From an uncultured Aquimarina sp. (GTDB taxonomy: Bacteria > Bacteroidota > Bacteroidia > Flavobacteriales > Flavobacteriaceae), in assembly GCA_938011245.1 (NCBI GenBank), contig CALLUJ010000136.1:1-33645 (forward strand): a DNA stretch of 33,645 nucleotides, read 5' to 3'. The position numbers and the translations under genes were made by a program. Positions 23,729 through 32,503 of the stretch are shown here, piece after piece. Under the pieces are notes generated by a model that saw only the letters and a list, made by a program, of their open reading frames with translations, was not told the origin of the DNA and made no database searches. How positions within the stretch are numbered: position 1 is the stretch's first letter; every line of letters begins with the position of its first letter.

Positions 23729-24514
23729 TTATTTAGAATTTAATTCCCACGAATTTAATTCTTGAATGTAATGATGTGCTGTAAGGTCGAACTGCGTAGG
23801 AACTACCGAAACATAACCATTTTCTAGCGCCCATTCATCCGTATCTTCTCCTTTATCCTCGTTAACAAATTTCCCTGTTAACCAATAATATTGTCTTCCC
23901 ATAGGACTTTCACGCTTATCAAACTCTTCTTCCCAATGAGCATTCGCTTGCCTACATATTTTTATACCTTTTATATTATTAACCTCTAATTTTGGAATGT
24001 TTACATTTAAAACTACCCCTTTAGGTAAACCCTTTTTCAATACTTGTAATACAATTTTTTTTATATAATTACGACAAGGCTCAAAATTAGCTTGCATACT
24101 ATAATCTAATAACGAAAATCCAATGGCTGGAATTCCTTCAATTCCTGCTTCTACAGCAGCACTCATTGTCCCAGAATAAATCACATTTATAGCTGCATTG
24201 GATCCATGATTAATGCCACTAACGCATAAATCGGGTTTTCTTTTTAGAATTTCATGAGTTGCCATTTTTACACAATCTACAGGTGTACCAGAGCAACTAT
24301 ACTCTTGCTGTGGCGCCTCAGAATCTATAACTATTCTATCACAATATAATGTTTCACTAATAGTAATAGCGTGCCCTTTTGCGCTTTGAGGACTATCTGG
24401 AGCAACTACTAGGACCTCTCCTATTTCATTCATTATAGAAATTAGCATTCGAATTCCTGGTGCTGTTATTCCATCATCATTAGTTACCAGAATTAGTGGT
24501 TTTTTACTACTCAT
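23729..24514 (-). CDS. surE: 5'/3'-nucleotidase SurE
   Basis: Metal-dependent nucleoside-monophosphate phosphatase of the survival protein family, 261 residues. N-terminal ILVTNDDGITAPGIRMLISI contains the metal-binding Asp-Asp. Next come VVAPDSPQSAKGHAITISET (metal-binding Ser loop), CSGTPVDCVK, SGINHGSNAAINVIYSGTMS (metal-binding Asn) and AAVEAGIEGIPAIGFSL. All family motifs are present. It is the first gene of the surE-lpxB-nlpC operon and is divergent from the Prc-type protease gene. Confidence 0.97.
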   Translation of the reverse strand: MSSKKPLILVTNDDGITAPGIRMLISIMNEIGEVLVVAPDSPQSAKGHAITISETLYCDRIVIDSEAPQQEYSCSGTPVDCVKMATHEILKRKPDLCVSGINHGSNAAINVIYSGTMSAAVEAGIEGIPAIGFSLLDYSMQANFEPCRNYIKKIVLQVLKKGLPKGVVLNVNIPKLEVNNIKGIKICRQANAHWEEEFDKRESPMGRQYYWLTGKFVNEDKGEDTDEWALENGYVSVVPTQFDLTAHHYIQELNSWELNSK

Positions 24515-24662
24515 AAAATGCTTTTGTTAGAACCCTTACTCTGTTAATAAAGGCTTAGTAAAAGTACGGCTTTTTTGAAATTGACACTTATACAATTAAA
24601 GCATTCATTCTAAATTTATTAACTTATTAAACACCACTCCAATCTATTATAAATAGGTTAAA

Positions 24663-24670
24663 TATCTTTG
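24663..24670 (+). promoter_or_regulatory. Possible -7 element in the surE/protease divergent gap
   Basis: TATCTTTG fits TAnnTTTG and would give a leader of about 145 nt to the protease ATG at 24823. No clear -33 partner. The rest of the 308-bp gap (24515-24822) shows no gene; an open frame from TTG 24730 leads into the protease but lacks a plausible N-terminus. Confidence 0.35.
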
Positions 24671-24822
24671 TAATTGAAACTTTCTAAAATAATATCCGTT
24701 TTTATTATGCACAATTTGTATTTTTCAATTTGTTAAAATCAATACAATCTACCTATCTTGATTTTATAAATAAAAATTATATTAACTATATTGTGAATCT
24801 ATTCATATTCCAAATTTATTTA

Positions 24823-26937
24823 ATGAAAAGAAGTATTGTAATTTTGTTATTCTGTGTGATGGTTGGTGTAGCTTCTTGTAGTTTCATTTCCAAAACAGAA
24901 ACTAATCCTGAAAGAAATAAACTACTTATCGATTTAATCTCTTTTGTTTTAGATAGAGAGCATTTCGATGCACGTACTATAAATGATAATTTTTCAAGCG
25001 AAGTTTATAACGCTTATATAAAAGCTTTAGACCCACAGAAACGTTATTTTTATAAATCTGATATTGAAAAATTCAAAAAATTTGAAAATCTAATTGACGA
25101 TCAAATTAAAAATAAAGACCTTATTTTCTTTAATCTAACTTACGATATCTTAAAGATTCGCTTAGAAGAAGCTAAAAATTTATATGTAGAGCTCTTAGAT
25201 AAACCTTTCGATTTTAACAAGAAAGATTCTATTAATATTGATTATACTAATTTAGATTATGTAGAAAATTTAGACGAGCTTAAAAATCGTTGGTACGATC
25301 GTCTTAAATTTAGCACTCTAAATACTTATTACGACAAAATTGAAGAACAGGATCAAAATACAGAAAACGATACTGAAATTGAAGTGCTCTCTTTGCAAGA
25401 ATTAGAAAAAGCTTCTAGAGAAATTACTAAATCTTCAATTAAAGAATATTTTGACTTTACTAACGATTTAAATGTTAAAGATTGGTTTTCTGTATATATT
25501 AATTCTATTGTAGAAGCTTACGACCCACACACCTACTACTTTGCTCCAAGAGATAAAGATCGATTTGATATTTCTATGTCTGGAAAATTAGAAGGAATTG
25601 GTGCTAGATTACAGAAAAAAAACGATCATATTAAAATTGTTGAGGTTATTTCTGGTGGTCCTGCTTGGAGAGGAGAAGAGGTAGAAGTTGGAGATATTAT
25701 TTTAAAAGTTAAGCAAGAAGATGAAGATGAAGCAGTGAGTATTGTTGGTATGCGATTAGACGATGCTGTAAGCCTTATTAAAGGTCCTAAAGGAACTGAG
25801 GTAACTCTTACTCTTCGTCGTGTAAGTGGTACTGTAGAAGAAGTTATAATTACAAGAGATGTAGTAGAATTAGAGGAAACTTATGCTAAATCTACACTTG
25901 TAAAAAAAGACAAGCGCCTTTATGGGTTAATTAATTTACCTAAATTTTACTTTAACCCTCAAAATTATAAAGAACGTAATGCTACTTCGGATATCAAAAA
26001 AGAAATTAAATATCTAAAGGAAAAAAAAGTAGAAGGGTTAATAATCGACCTTAGAAACAACGGCGGGGGTTCCTTACAAGCCGTTGTAGATATTGCTGGA
26101 CTATTTATTAAAACAGGCCCAATAGTACAAGTAAAACGTAAAAACGGTTCTACCCAAGTACTAGACGATACTGATGCAAGTATTCTTTGGGATGGGCCAT
26201 TAGTAATTTTAGTAAACGAGCTTTCTGCATCAGCTTCAGAAATTTTAGCTGCTGCAATGCAAGACTATAAGCGTGCTATTGTAATTGGAAGTAAACAAAC
26301 CTACGGAAAGGGTACAGTACAAAACATTATAGACCTTAATCGTTTATACCGAAATAAATCTATTGGGGATTTAGGTGCTATAAAAATTACTACTCAAAAG
26401 TTTTACCGTGTAAATGGTGGTTCTACACAACTTGAAGGGGTTAAAAGTGATATTGTAGTTCCCGATCAGTATAGTTATATAGATATCGGAGAAAAGGATC
26501 AAGAAAACCCTCTTCCTTTTGATAAGATAGAGAAAGCTTCTTACTCTGAGTGGAGTTACCTTAAAGGGTACGACGATATTATTAAACATAGCAGAAAAAG
26601 AATGGAGAAGAATATCCAACTCCAACTTATTGATGAGAATGCTAAATGGATTGCAGATAGAAGGGATTTAAACAAATTCTCTATAAACTTTGAAAATTAT
26701 AAAACTGAAATCCTTGAAAACGAAAAGAAAATAACTTATTTTGAAAAGATAAAAGACTATAGATCCAACCTTAACTTTAATTCACTCCCTTACGAATTAA
26801 AGCTTATTGAAAAAGATTCTATTCTTGGTGAAAAAAGAAAACGTTGGCATAAAAGTTTAAGTTCTGATGTTTATGTAGAAGAAGCTGTTAACGTATTACA
26901 GGATATTGAATCCGAACAGCCTAGACGAAGAAAATAA
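24823..26937 (+). CDS. Carboxy-terminal processing protease (Prc/Tsp, S41)
   Basis: Periplasmic tail-specific serine protease, 704 residues from ATG 24823, which gives a lipoprotein signal ending MVGVASC. Upstream TTG would add 31 residues that hide this signal. Order of parts: N-terminal helical domain (DRIHF-like YNAYIKALDPQKRYFYKSD), VEAYDPHTYYFAPRDKDRFD, a PDZ domain (SGKLEGIGARLQKKNDHIKI, GPAWRGEEVEVGDIILKV), the S41 core (GLIIDLRNNGGGSLQAVVDI, LVNELSASASEILAAAMQDY with the catalytic Ser, and KQTYGKGTVQNI with Lys496), and the C-terminal Tsp domain. It is followed by the DppC-type gene after 14 bp. Confidence 0.95.
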   Translation: MKRSIVILLFCVMVGVASCSFISKTETNPERNKLLIDLISFVLDREHFDARTINDNFSSEVYNAYIKALDPQKRYFYKSDIEKFKKFENLIDDQIKNKDLIFFNLTYDILKIRLEEAKNLYVELLDKPFDFNKKDSINIDYTNLDYVENLDELKNRWYDRLKFSTLNTYYDKIEEQDQNTENDTEIEVLSLQELEKASREITKSSIKEYFDFTNDLNVKDWFSVYINSIVEAYDPHTYYFAPRDKDRFDISMSGKLEGIGARLQKKNDHIKIVEVISGGPAWRGEEVEVGDIILKVKQEDEDEAVSIVGMRLDDAVSLIKGPKGTEVTLTLRRVSGTVEEVIITRDVVELEETYAKSTLVKKDKRLYGLINLPKFYFNPQNYKERNATSDIKKEIKYLKEKKVEGLIIDLRNNGGGSLQAVVDIAGLFIKTGPIVQVKRKNGSTQVLDDTDASILWDGPLVILVNELSASASEILAAAMQDYKRAIVIGSKQTYGKGTVQNIIDLNRLYRNKSIGDLGAIKITTQKFYRVNGGSTQLEGVKSDIVVPDQYSYIDIGEKDQENPLPFDKIEKASYSEWSYLKGYDDIIKHSRKRMEKNIQLQLIDENAKWIADRRDLNKFSINFENYKTEILENEKKITYFEKIKDYRSNLNFNSLPYELKLIEKDSILGEKRKRWHKSLSSDVYVEEAVNVLQDIESEQPRRRK

Positions 26938-26951
26938 ACTGATACGTATAT

Positions 26952-28064
26952 ATGTCTAAACAAAACTCTGGTAATAATGTTTCGACGCTCCAAAAATTTA
27001 CACATAATTTTTGGAGCGTTTTGAGTTTAGGAATTATTATATGCTTTGGACTTATTGCCGGATTTGCATATGTTTTAGCTCCAGATAATTCACAAAATGC
27101 TAATCAAATGCATTTATCTATCCAATCTAAATCACCTGGATTTAGTATTTCTATGTTGCATATTCCTTTACAAGAAAAAAAAGAGCAGCCTTGGATACAT
27201 AAAATTATTTATGGAGACTTAAATGTTACAACAGAATATCCTTTTGACCACTTAGAGATTCAAAAAGATAAACTACTCGTATATCCGTATGTTACTCCTG
27301 ATGGTTTTGAAGGGATTCCTAAAAAAATTTCGCTTACAACATTTCCAGAAAACCGAACCTTAAATAAAATTATTTCAAAGCATACTACTAAATCAACGTT
27401 TATACTTGGTACCGATAAGTATGGTCGTGATTTATTAAGTCGACTTCTTATAGGAAGTCGAATTTCTTTTAGTATTGGCTTCGTTGCCGTTTTCATTTCT
27501 TTGTTTATAGGTATTCTTTTAGGCGCTATTGGAGGTTATTTTGGAGGCCTATTAGATCATATAATTATGTGGTTAATAAATATTGTTTGGTCTATTCCTA
27601 CTTTGTTATTAGTTATTGCTATTACTCTAGCTTTAGGCAAAGGCTTATTCCAAGTTTATATTGCTATAGGCTTAACCATGTGGGTAGAAGTTGCTAGAAT
27701 TGTTAGGGGACAAGTAATAAGTATTAAAGAACAACAATATATTACCGCTGCTAAAACTTTAGGGTATTCTCATTTTAGAACGTTATGGTACCATATATTA
27801 CCAAATAGTCTAGCCCCTGTTATTGTAATATCGGCAGCCAATTTTGCAGGAGCTATTTTAATAGAAAGTGGTCTTAGTTTTTTAGGAATAGGTGCACAAC
27901 CTCCTATTCCAAGTTGGGGTTCTATGATTAAAGATCATTACTCTTATATTATTTTAGGAAAAGCTTATTTAGCGCTTGCTCCTGGTATTGCTATTATGCT
28001 TTTAGTAATGTCTTTTATGTTACTAGGAAATGGTATTAGAGATGCATTGGATGTAAAAAATTAG
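26952..28064 (+). CDS. ABC transporter permease, DppC type
   Basis: Inner-membrane permease of the peptide/nickel import family, 370 residues. One N-terminal helix (WSVLSLGIIICFGLIAGFAY), a long periplasmic part, and five core helices starting at the typical FILGTDKYGRDLLSRLLIGS. The EAA loop reads AAKTLGYSHFRTLWYHILPN, followed by SLAPVIVISAANFAGAILIE, SGLSFLGIGAQPPIPSWGSM and a final GIRDALDVK. It is the expected partner of the DppB-type permease at 4104-5183, but lies in another operon, between a protease and a nuclease gene. No ATPase or binding protein is near. Confidence 0.92.
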   Translation: MSKQNSGNNVSTLQKFTHNFWSVLSLGIIICFGLIAGFAYVLAPDNSQNANQMHLSIQSKSPGFSISMLHIPLQEKKEQPWIHKIIYGDLNVTTEYPFDHLEIQKDKLLVYPYVTPDGFEGIPKKISLTTFPENRTLNKIISKHTTKSTFILGTDKYGRDLLSRLLIGSRISFSIGFVAVFISLFIGILLGAIGGYFGGLLDHIIMWLINIVWSIPTLLLVIAITLALGKGLFQVYIAIGLTMWVEVARIVRGQVISIKEQQYITAAKTLGYSHFRTLWYHILPNSLAPVIVISAANFAGAILIESGLSFLGIGAQPPIPSWGSMIKDHYSYIILGKAYLALAPGIAIMLLVMSFMLLGNGIRDALDVKN

Positions 28065-28073
28065 TTTTCTTTT

Positions 28074-28883
28074 ATGAAAAAACATACTTATTCTATACTT
28101 ATGGCTATAGTTGTAATTGCATTTTATTTTATAAATAAAATGCTTGACACTAAGCATTACACTTTGTTAGAGCAAAATACTACGAGCAAAAAATCTTCAA
28201 ATACATTTAATTTTTTACCCACCTCAACAACTAATGCTGTTGTAAAACATGCTTATTATACATTATCGTACACCGAAAAGCACGAACAGGCAGAATGGGT
28301 TGCGTATCACTTAAAAAAAAAGCACACTGCTTATAATAATTTTAAACGACCTTATTTCGAGATTGACCCTTTGGTAAAAACCAACGCTGCACATTGGAAA
28401 AATTACAAAAATTCGGGTTATGACAGAGGGCATCTTTGCCCTGCTGCAGATAGGAAATTTAATAAAAAAGCTTTTGACGAAACTTTTTTAACCTCTAATA
28501 TTTCGCCTCAAACCCATACTTTTAATGCTGGTATTTGGAACAATTTAGAAAAACAAGTACGCTATTGGGTTAAAAAAGAGAAGGATTTATATATAGTTAC
28601 GGGTCCTGTTTTTAAAAATAGCCACAAAACAATTGGTAGTGAACGAGTTACTGTTCCTAATTATTTTTATAAAATAATATTAAAAAACGATAAAAACCCT
28701 AAGTTAATAGCTTTTTTACTTCCTCACAAAACAAGTAGTAAACCGTTAAAAAACTATGTTGTAACAACCGATTCGTTAGAAAAATTACTAGGTATCGACT
28801 TTTTTCCAGGTTTAAATGATTCTTTGGAAAACAAACTAGAGTCCAGTGCTTCGCTTATAGGGTGGGAATTTATTAATTTTTAA
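28074..28883 (+). CDS. DNA/RNA non-specific endonuclease (NUC1 type)
   Basis: A 269-residue beta-beta-alpha metal nuclease. An N-terminal hydrophobic helix (about 6-22) serves as signal or anchor, so it probably acts outside the cytoplasm. The catalytic motif is GYDRGHLCPAADRKF (DRGH at 117-120, His120 general base) with the metal-binding Asn in FNAGIWNNLE (about 151-159). The following LYIVTGPVF and VPNYFYKIILKN are typical of the family. It starts 9 bp after the permease gene. The role may be nutrient scavenging or degradation of extracellular DNA, by inference. Confidence 0.92.
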   Translation: MKKHTYSILMAIVVIAFYFINKMLDTKHYTLLEQNTTSKKSSNTFNFLPTSTTNAVVKHAYYTLSYTEKHEQAEWVAYHLKKKHTAYNNFKRPYFEIDPLVKTNAAHWKNYKNSGYDRGHLCPAADRKFNKKAFDETFLTSNISPQTHTFNAGIWNNLEKQVRYWVKKEKDLYIVTGPVFKNSHKTIGSERVTVPNYFYKIILKNDKNPKLIAFLLPHKTSSKPLKNYVVTTDSLEKLLGIDFFPGLNDSLENKLESSASLIGWEFINF

Positions 28884-28933
28884 GATATAAGTACAGATTA
28901 AATTTATTATTTAGTCCAATAAAGTTAACTACA

Positions 28934-29779
28934 CTAAGCCAAAGAATCTCCTTTGGATTTCTTAAAGTTAATGGGAGACAAACCTACTTCTTTTTTAAAA
29001 AATCTTGAAAAATGCCCCGATTCATTATAACCAAGCTCGTACGCAATCTCTTTAGCTGTTTTATTGGAATAAAGGAGTAACCTTTTTGCTTCTAAAATAA
29101 TTCGATTATTAATAATTGCTAAAGGCAATTCATCTCCTATCTTTTTAAATAAAACCGAAAGTGTTTTGGGTGTTTTACAAAGCATTTCTGCATACTCAAG
29201 TACTTGATGTTTTTCTCTAAAATGCTTTTCAACTAATATGTTATATTGCCTTACAATATCTAACTGCGTAGACGGAATTGTAATATCATTAAACCCTTTA
29301 CGTATTAATCTAGTCGATTTTATAAGTATTCTTTTTAACAACACTCTAAGCATTTCACCTTGAATATGGTCGTTCTCTTTAAACTCTTCTTCTAAAATAT
29401 AGAACATAGCTTTATAACAAGAAATATCTTCTCCCAGTAACGTAATAACTGGAGGGGTTGATGATCCAAAAAATAAAAATCCATTGCATGATACTTCTTG
29501 GTCATGATCTCTTATGCAATAAAACTCTCTATTAAAAACAATAGCAATAAGTCCTTTTTCTTTTGAAATATCTAATACGTTAAGAGGTGTACAAAAAATC
29601 ATTTGATTTTTTTTTAAAACTATCGTATAGCCATCTATTCCTATCGTTATATCTTTATTAATACTCCATAAAATTTTATAGTTACCTTTTCTTTTAAGTA
29701 AATGTTGAGATTTATCACAATTAAAGTTCGTTAATATCAGTAAGCTCTCGTCTTTAAAATCTTTGTATTCTAATCTCAT
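28934..29779 (-). CDS. AraC family transcriptional regulator
   Basis: A 281-residue regulator from ATG 29779; a TTG two codons earlier is less likely. The N-terminal half is an AraC-type sensing domain without a recognised ligand motif. The C-terminal half has two helix-turn-helix units: LEYAEMLCKTPKTLSVLFKK and TAKEIAYELGYNESGHFSRF, ending FFKKEVGLSPINFKKS, the standard AraC signature. It lies 47 bp after the beta-barrel-like gene on the same strand and may regulate it and msrA; this is context inference. It is convergent with the nuclease gene. Confidence 0.9.
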   Translation of the reverse strand: MRLEYKDFKDESLLILTNFNCDKSQHLLKRKGNYKILWSINKDITIGIDGYTIVLKKNQMIFCTPLNVLDISKEKGLIAIVFNREFYCIRDHDQEVSCNGFLFFGSSTPPVITLLGEDISCYKAMFYILEEEFKENDHIQGEMLRVLLKRILIKSTRLIRKGFNDITIPSTQLDIVRQYNILVEKHFREKHQVLEYAEMLCKTPKTLSVLFKKIGDELPLAIINNRIILEAKRLLLYSNKTAKEIAYELGYNESGHFSRFFKKEVGLSPINFKKSKGDSLA

Positions 29780-29826
29780 ACTCAAAGAAAGGGATTTTAA
29801 TTAATTATTTTGAATTTTTACTTGTT

Positions 29827-30309
29827 TTAAAATTCAAACCCAAGGTGCATTCCTAATATAATTTCCGAATTTTCTCCTAATATAACACCTGATATAGGGC
29901 CAAAGTGAAACCACTTTGAGAGATGAATATTTCCTTCTGCTTCGGCATAAGCTGATACTTCAAAATTTCTTTCTCCACTTGGAAAACCAAAATTTGGCCC
30001 TGCATTTAATGTCATCCAACTAGTAACATTCCAACTTCCTAAAATTGCAATATCATGCAAAGTCTCCTCTTCAAACTTAGTGGTATAAGACAATCCTCCT
30101 CCCCACTCTTCATTATACCAATATGTCAAATGTATTTCGGTACCATAAGAACTCTCGCTTTCTTTTAAAGAAGATGCGTATATGCCTGATGTAATAATTT
30201 CTAAAACAGAATCAAATTCTTTATGTTCATTTTTACTATGCTCTTTATGCTGCCCATATAAAAATGATGAAAAAAATAAAGTTATGGTTAAAATTAGGTG
30301 TTTTATCAT
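29827..30309 (-). CDS. Small outer-membrane beta-barrel-like protein
   Basis: A 160-residue exported protein of unknown function. The signal peptide ends SSFLYGQ, and the mature start HKEHSKNEHKE is His-rich. After that it alternates short strands (GTEIHLTYWYNEEWGGGLSY, GSWNVTSWMTLNAGPNFGFP, GNIHLSKWFHFGPISG) and ends in MHLGFEF with a C-terminal Phe, all typical of a small outer-membrane barrel. The His-rich start may bind metal. It is 27 bp after msrA and 47 bp before the AraC gene, so the three probably share a transcript. Confidence 0.75.
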   Translation of the reverse strand: MIKHLILTITLFFSSFLYGQHKEHSKNEHKEFDSVLEIITSGIYASSLKESESSYGTEIHLTYWYNEEWGGGLSYTTKFEEETLHDIAILGSWNVTSWMTLNAGPNFGFPSGERNFEVSAYAEAEGNIHLSKWFHFGPISGVILGENSEIILGMHLGFEF

Positions 30310-30336
30310 TTTAAAACAGTATTACTTAATTTGTAC

Positions 30337-30831
30337 TTATTTTAAAAAACTATCAAATCTCTCGAAATGACAAGTATATCCATTAGGAACTCTTACTAGA
30401 TAATCTTGATGCTCTGGCTCTGCTGCCCAAAATTCAGTGAATGACTCTAATGTTGTAACAGCATTACCATCCCATCGATTAGAGTTATTTACTATTTTAA
30501 TAACTTTTAGGGCTTCTTCTTTTTCTGTTTCATTTTGAAAAAAAATTGCCGATCGATAACTAGACCCAATATCGTTCCCTTGTTTATTTAACGTTGTGGG
30601 GTTATGAATTCTAAAAAAATAATCTAAAATATGAGTAAATGTTGTTTTATTAGAATCATATGTTAACTCAATTCCTTCTGCATGTCCTGGATGGTTCCTG
30701 TAGGTTGGGTCATCATTTTCTCCTCCTAAATAACCAACTTCGGTACTTACAATCCCTGGACGTACCCTAAACAAATCCTCCATCCCCCAGAAACACCCTC
30801 CTGCAATATATGCTTTTTTTAAATTAGTCAT
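30337..30831 (-). CDS. msrA: Peptide methionine sulfoxide reductase MsrA
   Basis: Reduces S-methionine sulfoxide in proteins. The 164-residue protein has the catalytic [14 protein letters not shown] (nucleophile Cys13), [53 protein letters not shown], and the C-terminal EHQDYLV and [10 protein letters not shown], whose Cys may be the resolving residue. Length is typical of short cytoplasmic forms. The ATG overlaps the stop (ATGA) of a remnant ORF upstream. It is followed by the barrel and AraC genes. Confidence 0.96.
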   Translation of the reverse strand: MTNLKKAYIAGGCFWGMEDLFRVRPGIVSTEVGYLGGENDDPTYRNHPGHAEGIELTYDSNKTTFTHILDYFFRIHNPTTLNKQGNDIGSSYRSAIFFQNETEKEEALKVIKIVNNSNRWDGNAVTTLESFTEFWAAEPEHQDYLVRVPNGYTCHFERFDSFLK

Positions 30832-31052
30832 AATTTTAGTTTTTTTATTGTTCCATTTTTATATTGGATAACATTTAAGTACTTACTTTTAAAAATACTT
30901 TTTGATAACCAGACCCAGACATATTTCTCCAACTTAATATCATAACCAAACATTAAAAGATTTCCTCCAAAAGGACAATTAGGAAAGTCCCTAAACTCTT
31001 TTCTTAAAACATATCGACTAACATCTTCGTCAAAATTAACTTTATGTACTCT
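30828..31052 (-). pseudogene. Remnant small ORF overlapping the msrA start
   Basis: A 74-codon open frame without a start codon, except ATG at 30953 (41 codons). It reads VNFDEDVSRYVLRKEFRDF, PNCPFGGNLLMFGYDIKLEK and YVWVWLSKSIFKSKY, protein-like in composition. The stop TGA overlaps the msrA ATG as ATGA. Another frame just upstream (DNYRILNLDIYKEYIK) may be the missing N-terminal part after one frameshift. A -7-like TAAATTTG lies at 31071-31064. The function is unknown. It may be a decayed gene or a short translated leader. Confidence 0.4.
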
Positions 31053-31177
31053 TTATAGATATCCAAATTTAAGATTCGATAATTGTCTTTTTTTACTATA
31101 TGTTATGATACCTTAACTCATTTTTTTTATAAAAATAAGTTAAAAATCAAACTCTAATAGTTTTCCCAAACAGTTAT

Positions 31178-32503
31178 TTATAATGCAATTAATCCATAGG
31201 CTCCAATAGAAGGAAGTGCTGATGATGTATAAAGCCCAATTTCTTTAAGGTTTCCGTTTTCTTTAACCTCAAAAACCATTACCGCCCCTTTATTTCCTAC
31301 AAGTTGATATAAATATTGTCCGCTTCTACTTGCATAAGTATCTCCAAAAAACAAACTCTCATCTTTCAACTTAAATGCTTTTTCATTGCGCAAAATTAAA
31401 TTTCCATCATTTTCTATTGAATATGAACTGATAGAGCTAGAAAGAGCGTTAGAAGCCCAAAGAGTCGTCCCATCTAAAGAAACTTCAACCCAACAATTTG
31501 CTATTTGCCCTCCTTCTTTATCGCTACCAGTCATTACATCTCCTGATATTAATTTAATATGCCCTTTCTTATTTATTACATAAGAAGAGGTTGATCCTGT
31601 TTGCCACGAATATTTAGGAGACTGAGGCACTTTATTAGCTTCTTCTCTAAGCATTCCATTATTATCTAAAAATCTAGCTTCAGAAACCAATAAAATTTCT
31701 TTATCTCCTTTTTTTACAATATCAAGCCCAACAGGTATAGGCATCCATCTTCCATTTTTTGAATCATGTGGAGATTGTATTGTTGAAACAGGCTTTTCAC
31801 TTAATATTCCATTGATATCTATCTTATAAATTTTTACTAGACCACTAACTAATTCTGATACAACTAAAAACTTACCATCTGTAGTAAAGGTTATACAACT
31901 TGGACGTGCTTCTAAACTTCTTGTTGAATTAAGAATGGGCTCTAATTTTCCAGATTCATCTATAGTGTATCCTGTAACATTTCCATTAAATGGTGGCGTT
32001 TTCACATTACCAGAACTAGCAACATAAACTATTTTTTTATGAGTGGCAATACTCAGTGGATGAATATCTCCCGCAGCAACTGTACTGGCAAGGGTAAGTC
32101 TTTTATCCTTATTTACTTTAAAAGAACTAACAGTACCATCCCCTGAGTTTACTACTAAAAGATGTTTACTGTCTGTTGTTTTTAATACGCCATAAGCAGA
32201 AACTAAAGGATCTACACCATCTGCTAAAGGATGAGTAGAATCATACCCTCCATCAAAAATCTCGATATTTCCAGTTCCTTTACCTCCGCTATAAAACTCA
32301 CCTATTACTTCTAAAGAACCATCTTTATTTTGAACAAATCCTACTATCGAATTCATTTCGGTCTTATTTGTAGCGATATAAATAGCTTCTTTATTCACTT
32401 CTTGATTATCATTTTCAAAATCTACATTTTTCTTAGATTTAACAAACGCTAAGAGACTAAAGGATGTTAAAATTAAAGCTGCTATTTTAAAATTAATTTT
32501 CAT
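31178..32503 (-). CDS. Secreted lactonase-like beta-propeller protein
   Basis: A 441-residue exported protein with a signal peptide (MKINFKIAALILTSFSLLAF). The rest is a repeated-strand propeller of about seven blades, with repeating forms such as SAYGVLKTTDSKHLLVVNSG, DGTVSSFKVNKDKRLTLAST, PSCITFTTDGKFLVVSELVS and ANCWVEVSLDGTTLWASNAL. This resembles the 6-phosphogluconolactonase/YVTN propeller superfamily. Enzymatic activity is not shown by the sequence; many such periplasmic proteins have unknown ligands. It stands alone; the next gene downstream on the strand is the msrA group after about 125 bp. Confidence 0.8.
   Translation of the reverse strand: MKINFKIAALILTSFSLLAFVKSKKNVDFENDNQEVNKEAIYIATNKTEMNSIVGFVQNKDGSLEVIGEFYSGGKGTGNIEIFDGGYDSTHPLADGVDPLVSAYGVLKTTDSKHLLVVNSGDGTVSSFKVNKDKRLTLASTVAAGDIHPLSIATHKKIVYVASSGNVKTPPFNGNVTGYTIDESGKLEPILNSTRSLEARPSCITFTTDGKFLVVSELVSGLVKIYKIDINGILSEKPVSTIQSPHDSKNGRWMPIPVGLDIVKKGDKEILLVSEARFLDNNGMLREEANKVPQSPKYSWQTGSTSSYVINKKGHIKLISGDVMTGSDKEGGQIANCWVEVSLDGTTLWASNALSSSISSYSIENDGNLILRNEKAFKLKDESLFFGDTYASRSGQYLYQLVGNKGAVMVFEVKENGNLKEIGLYTSSALPSIGAYGLIAL

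Noticed and set aside
24730-24822. Extended protease start at TTG 24730
   Set aside because: It would bury the lipoprotein signal peptide that begins at ATG 24823.
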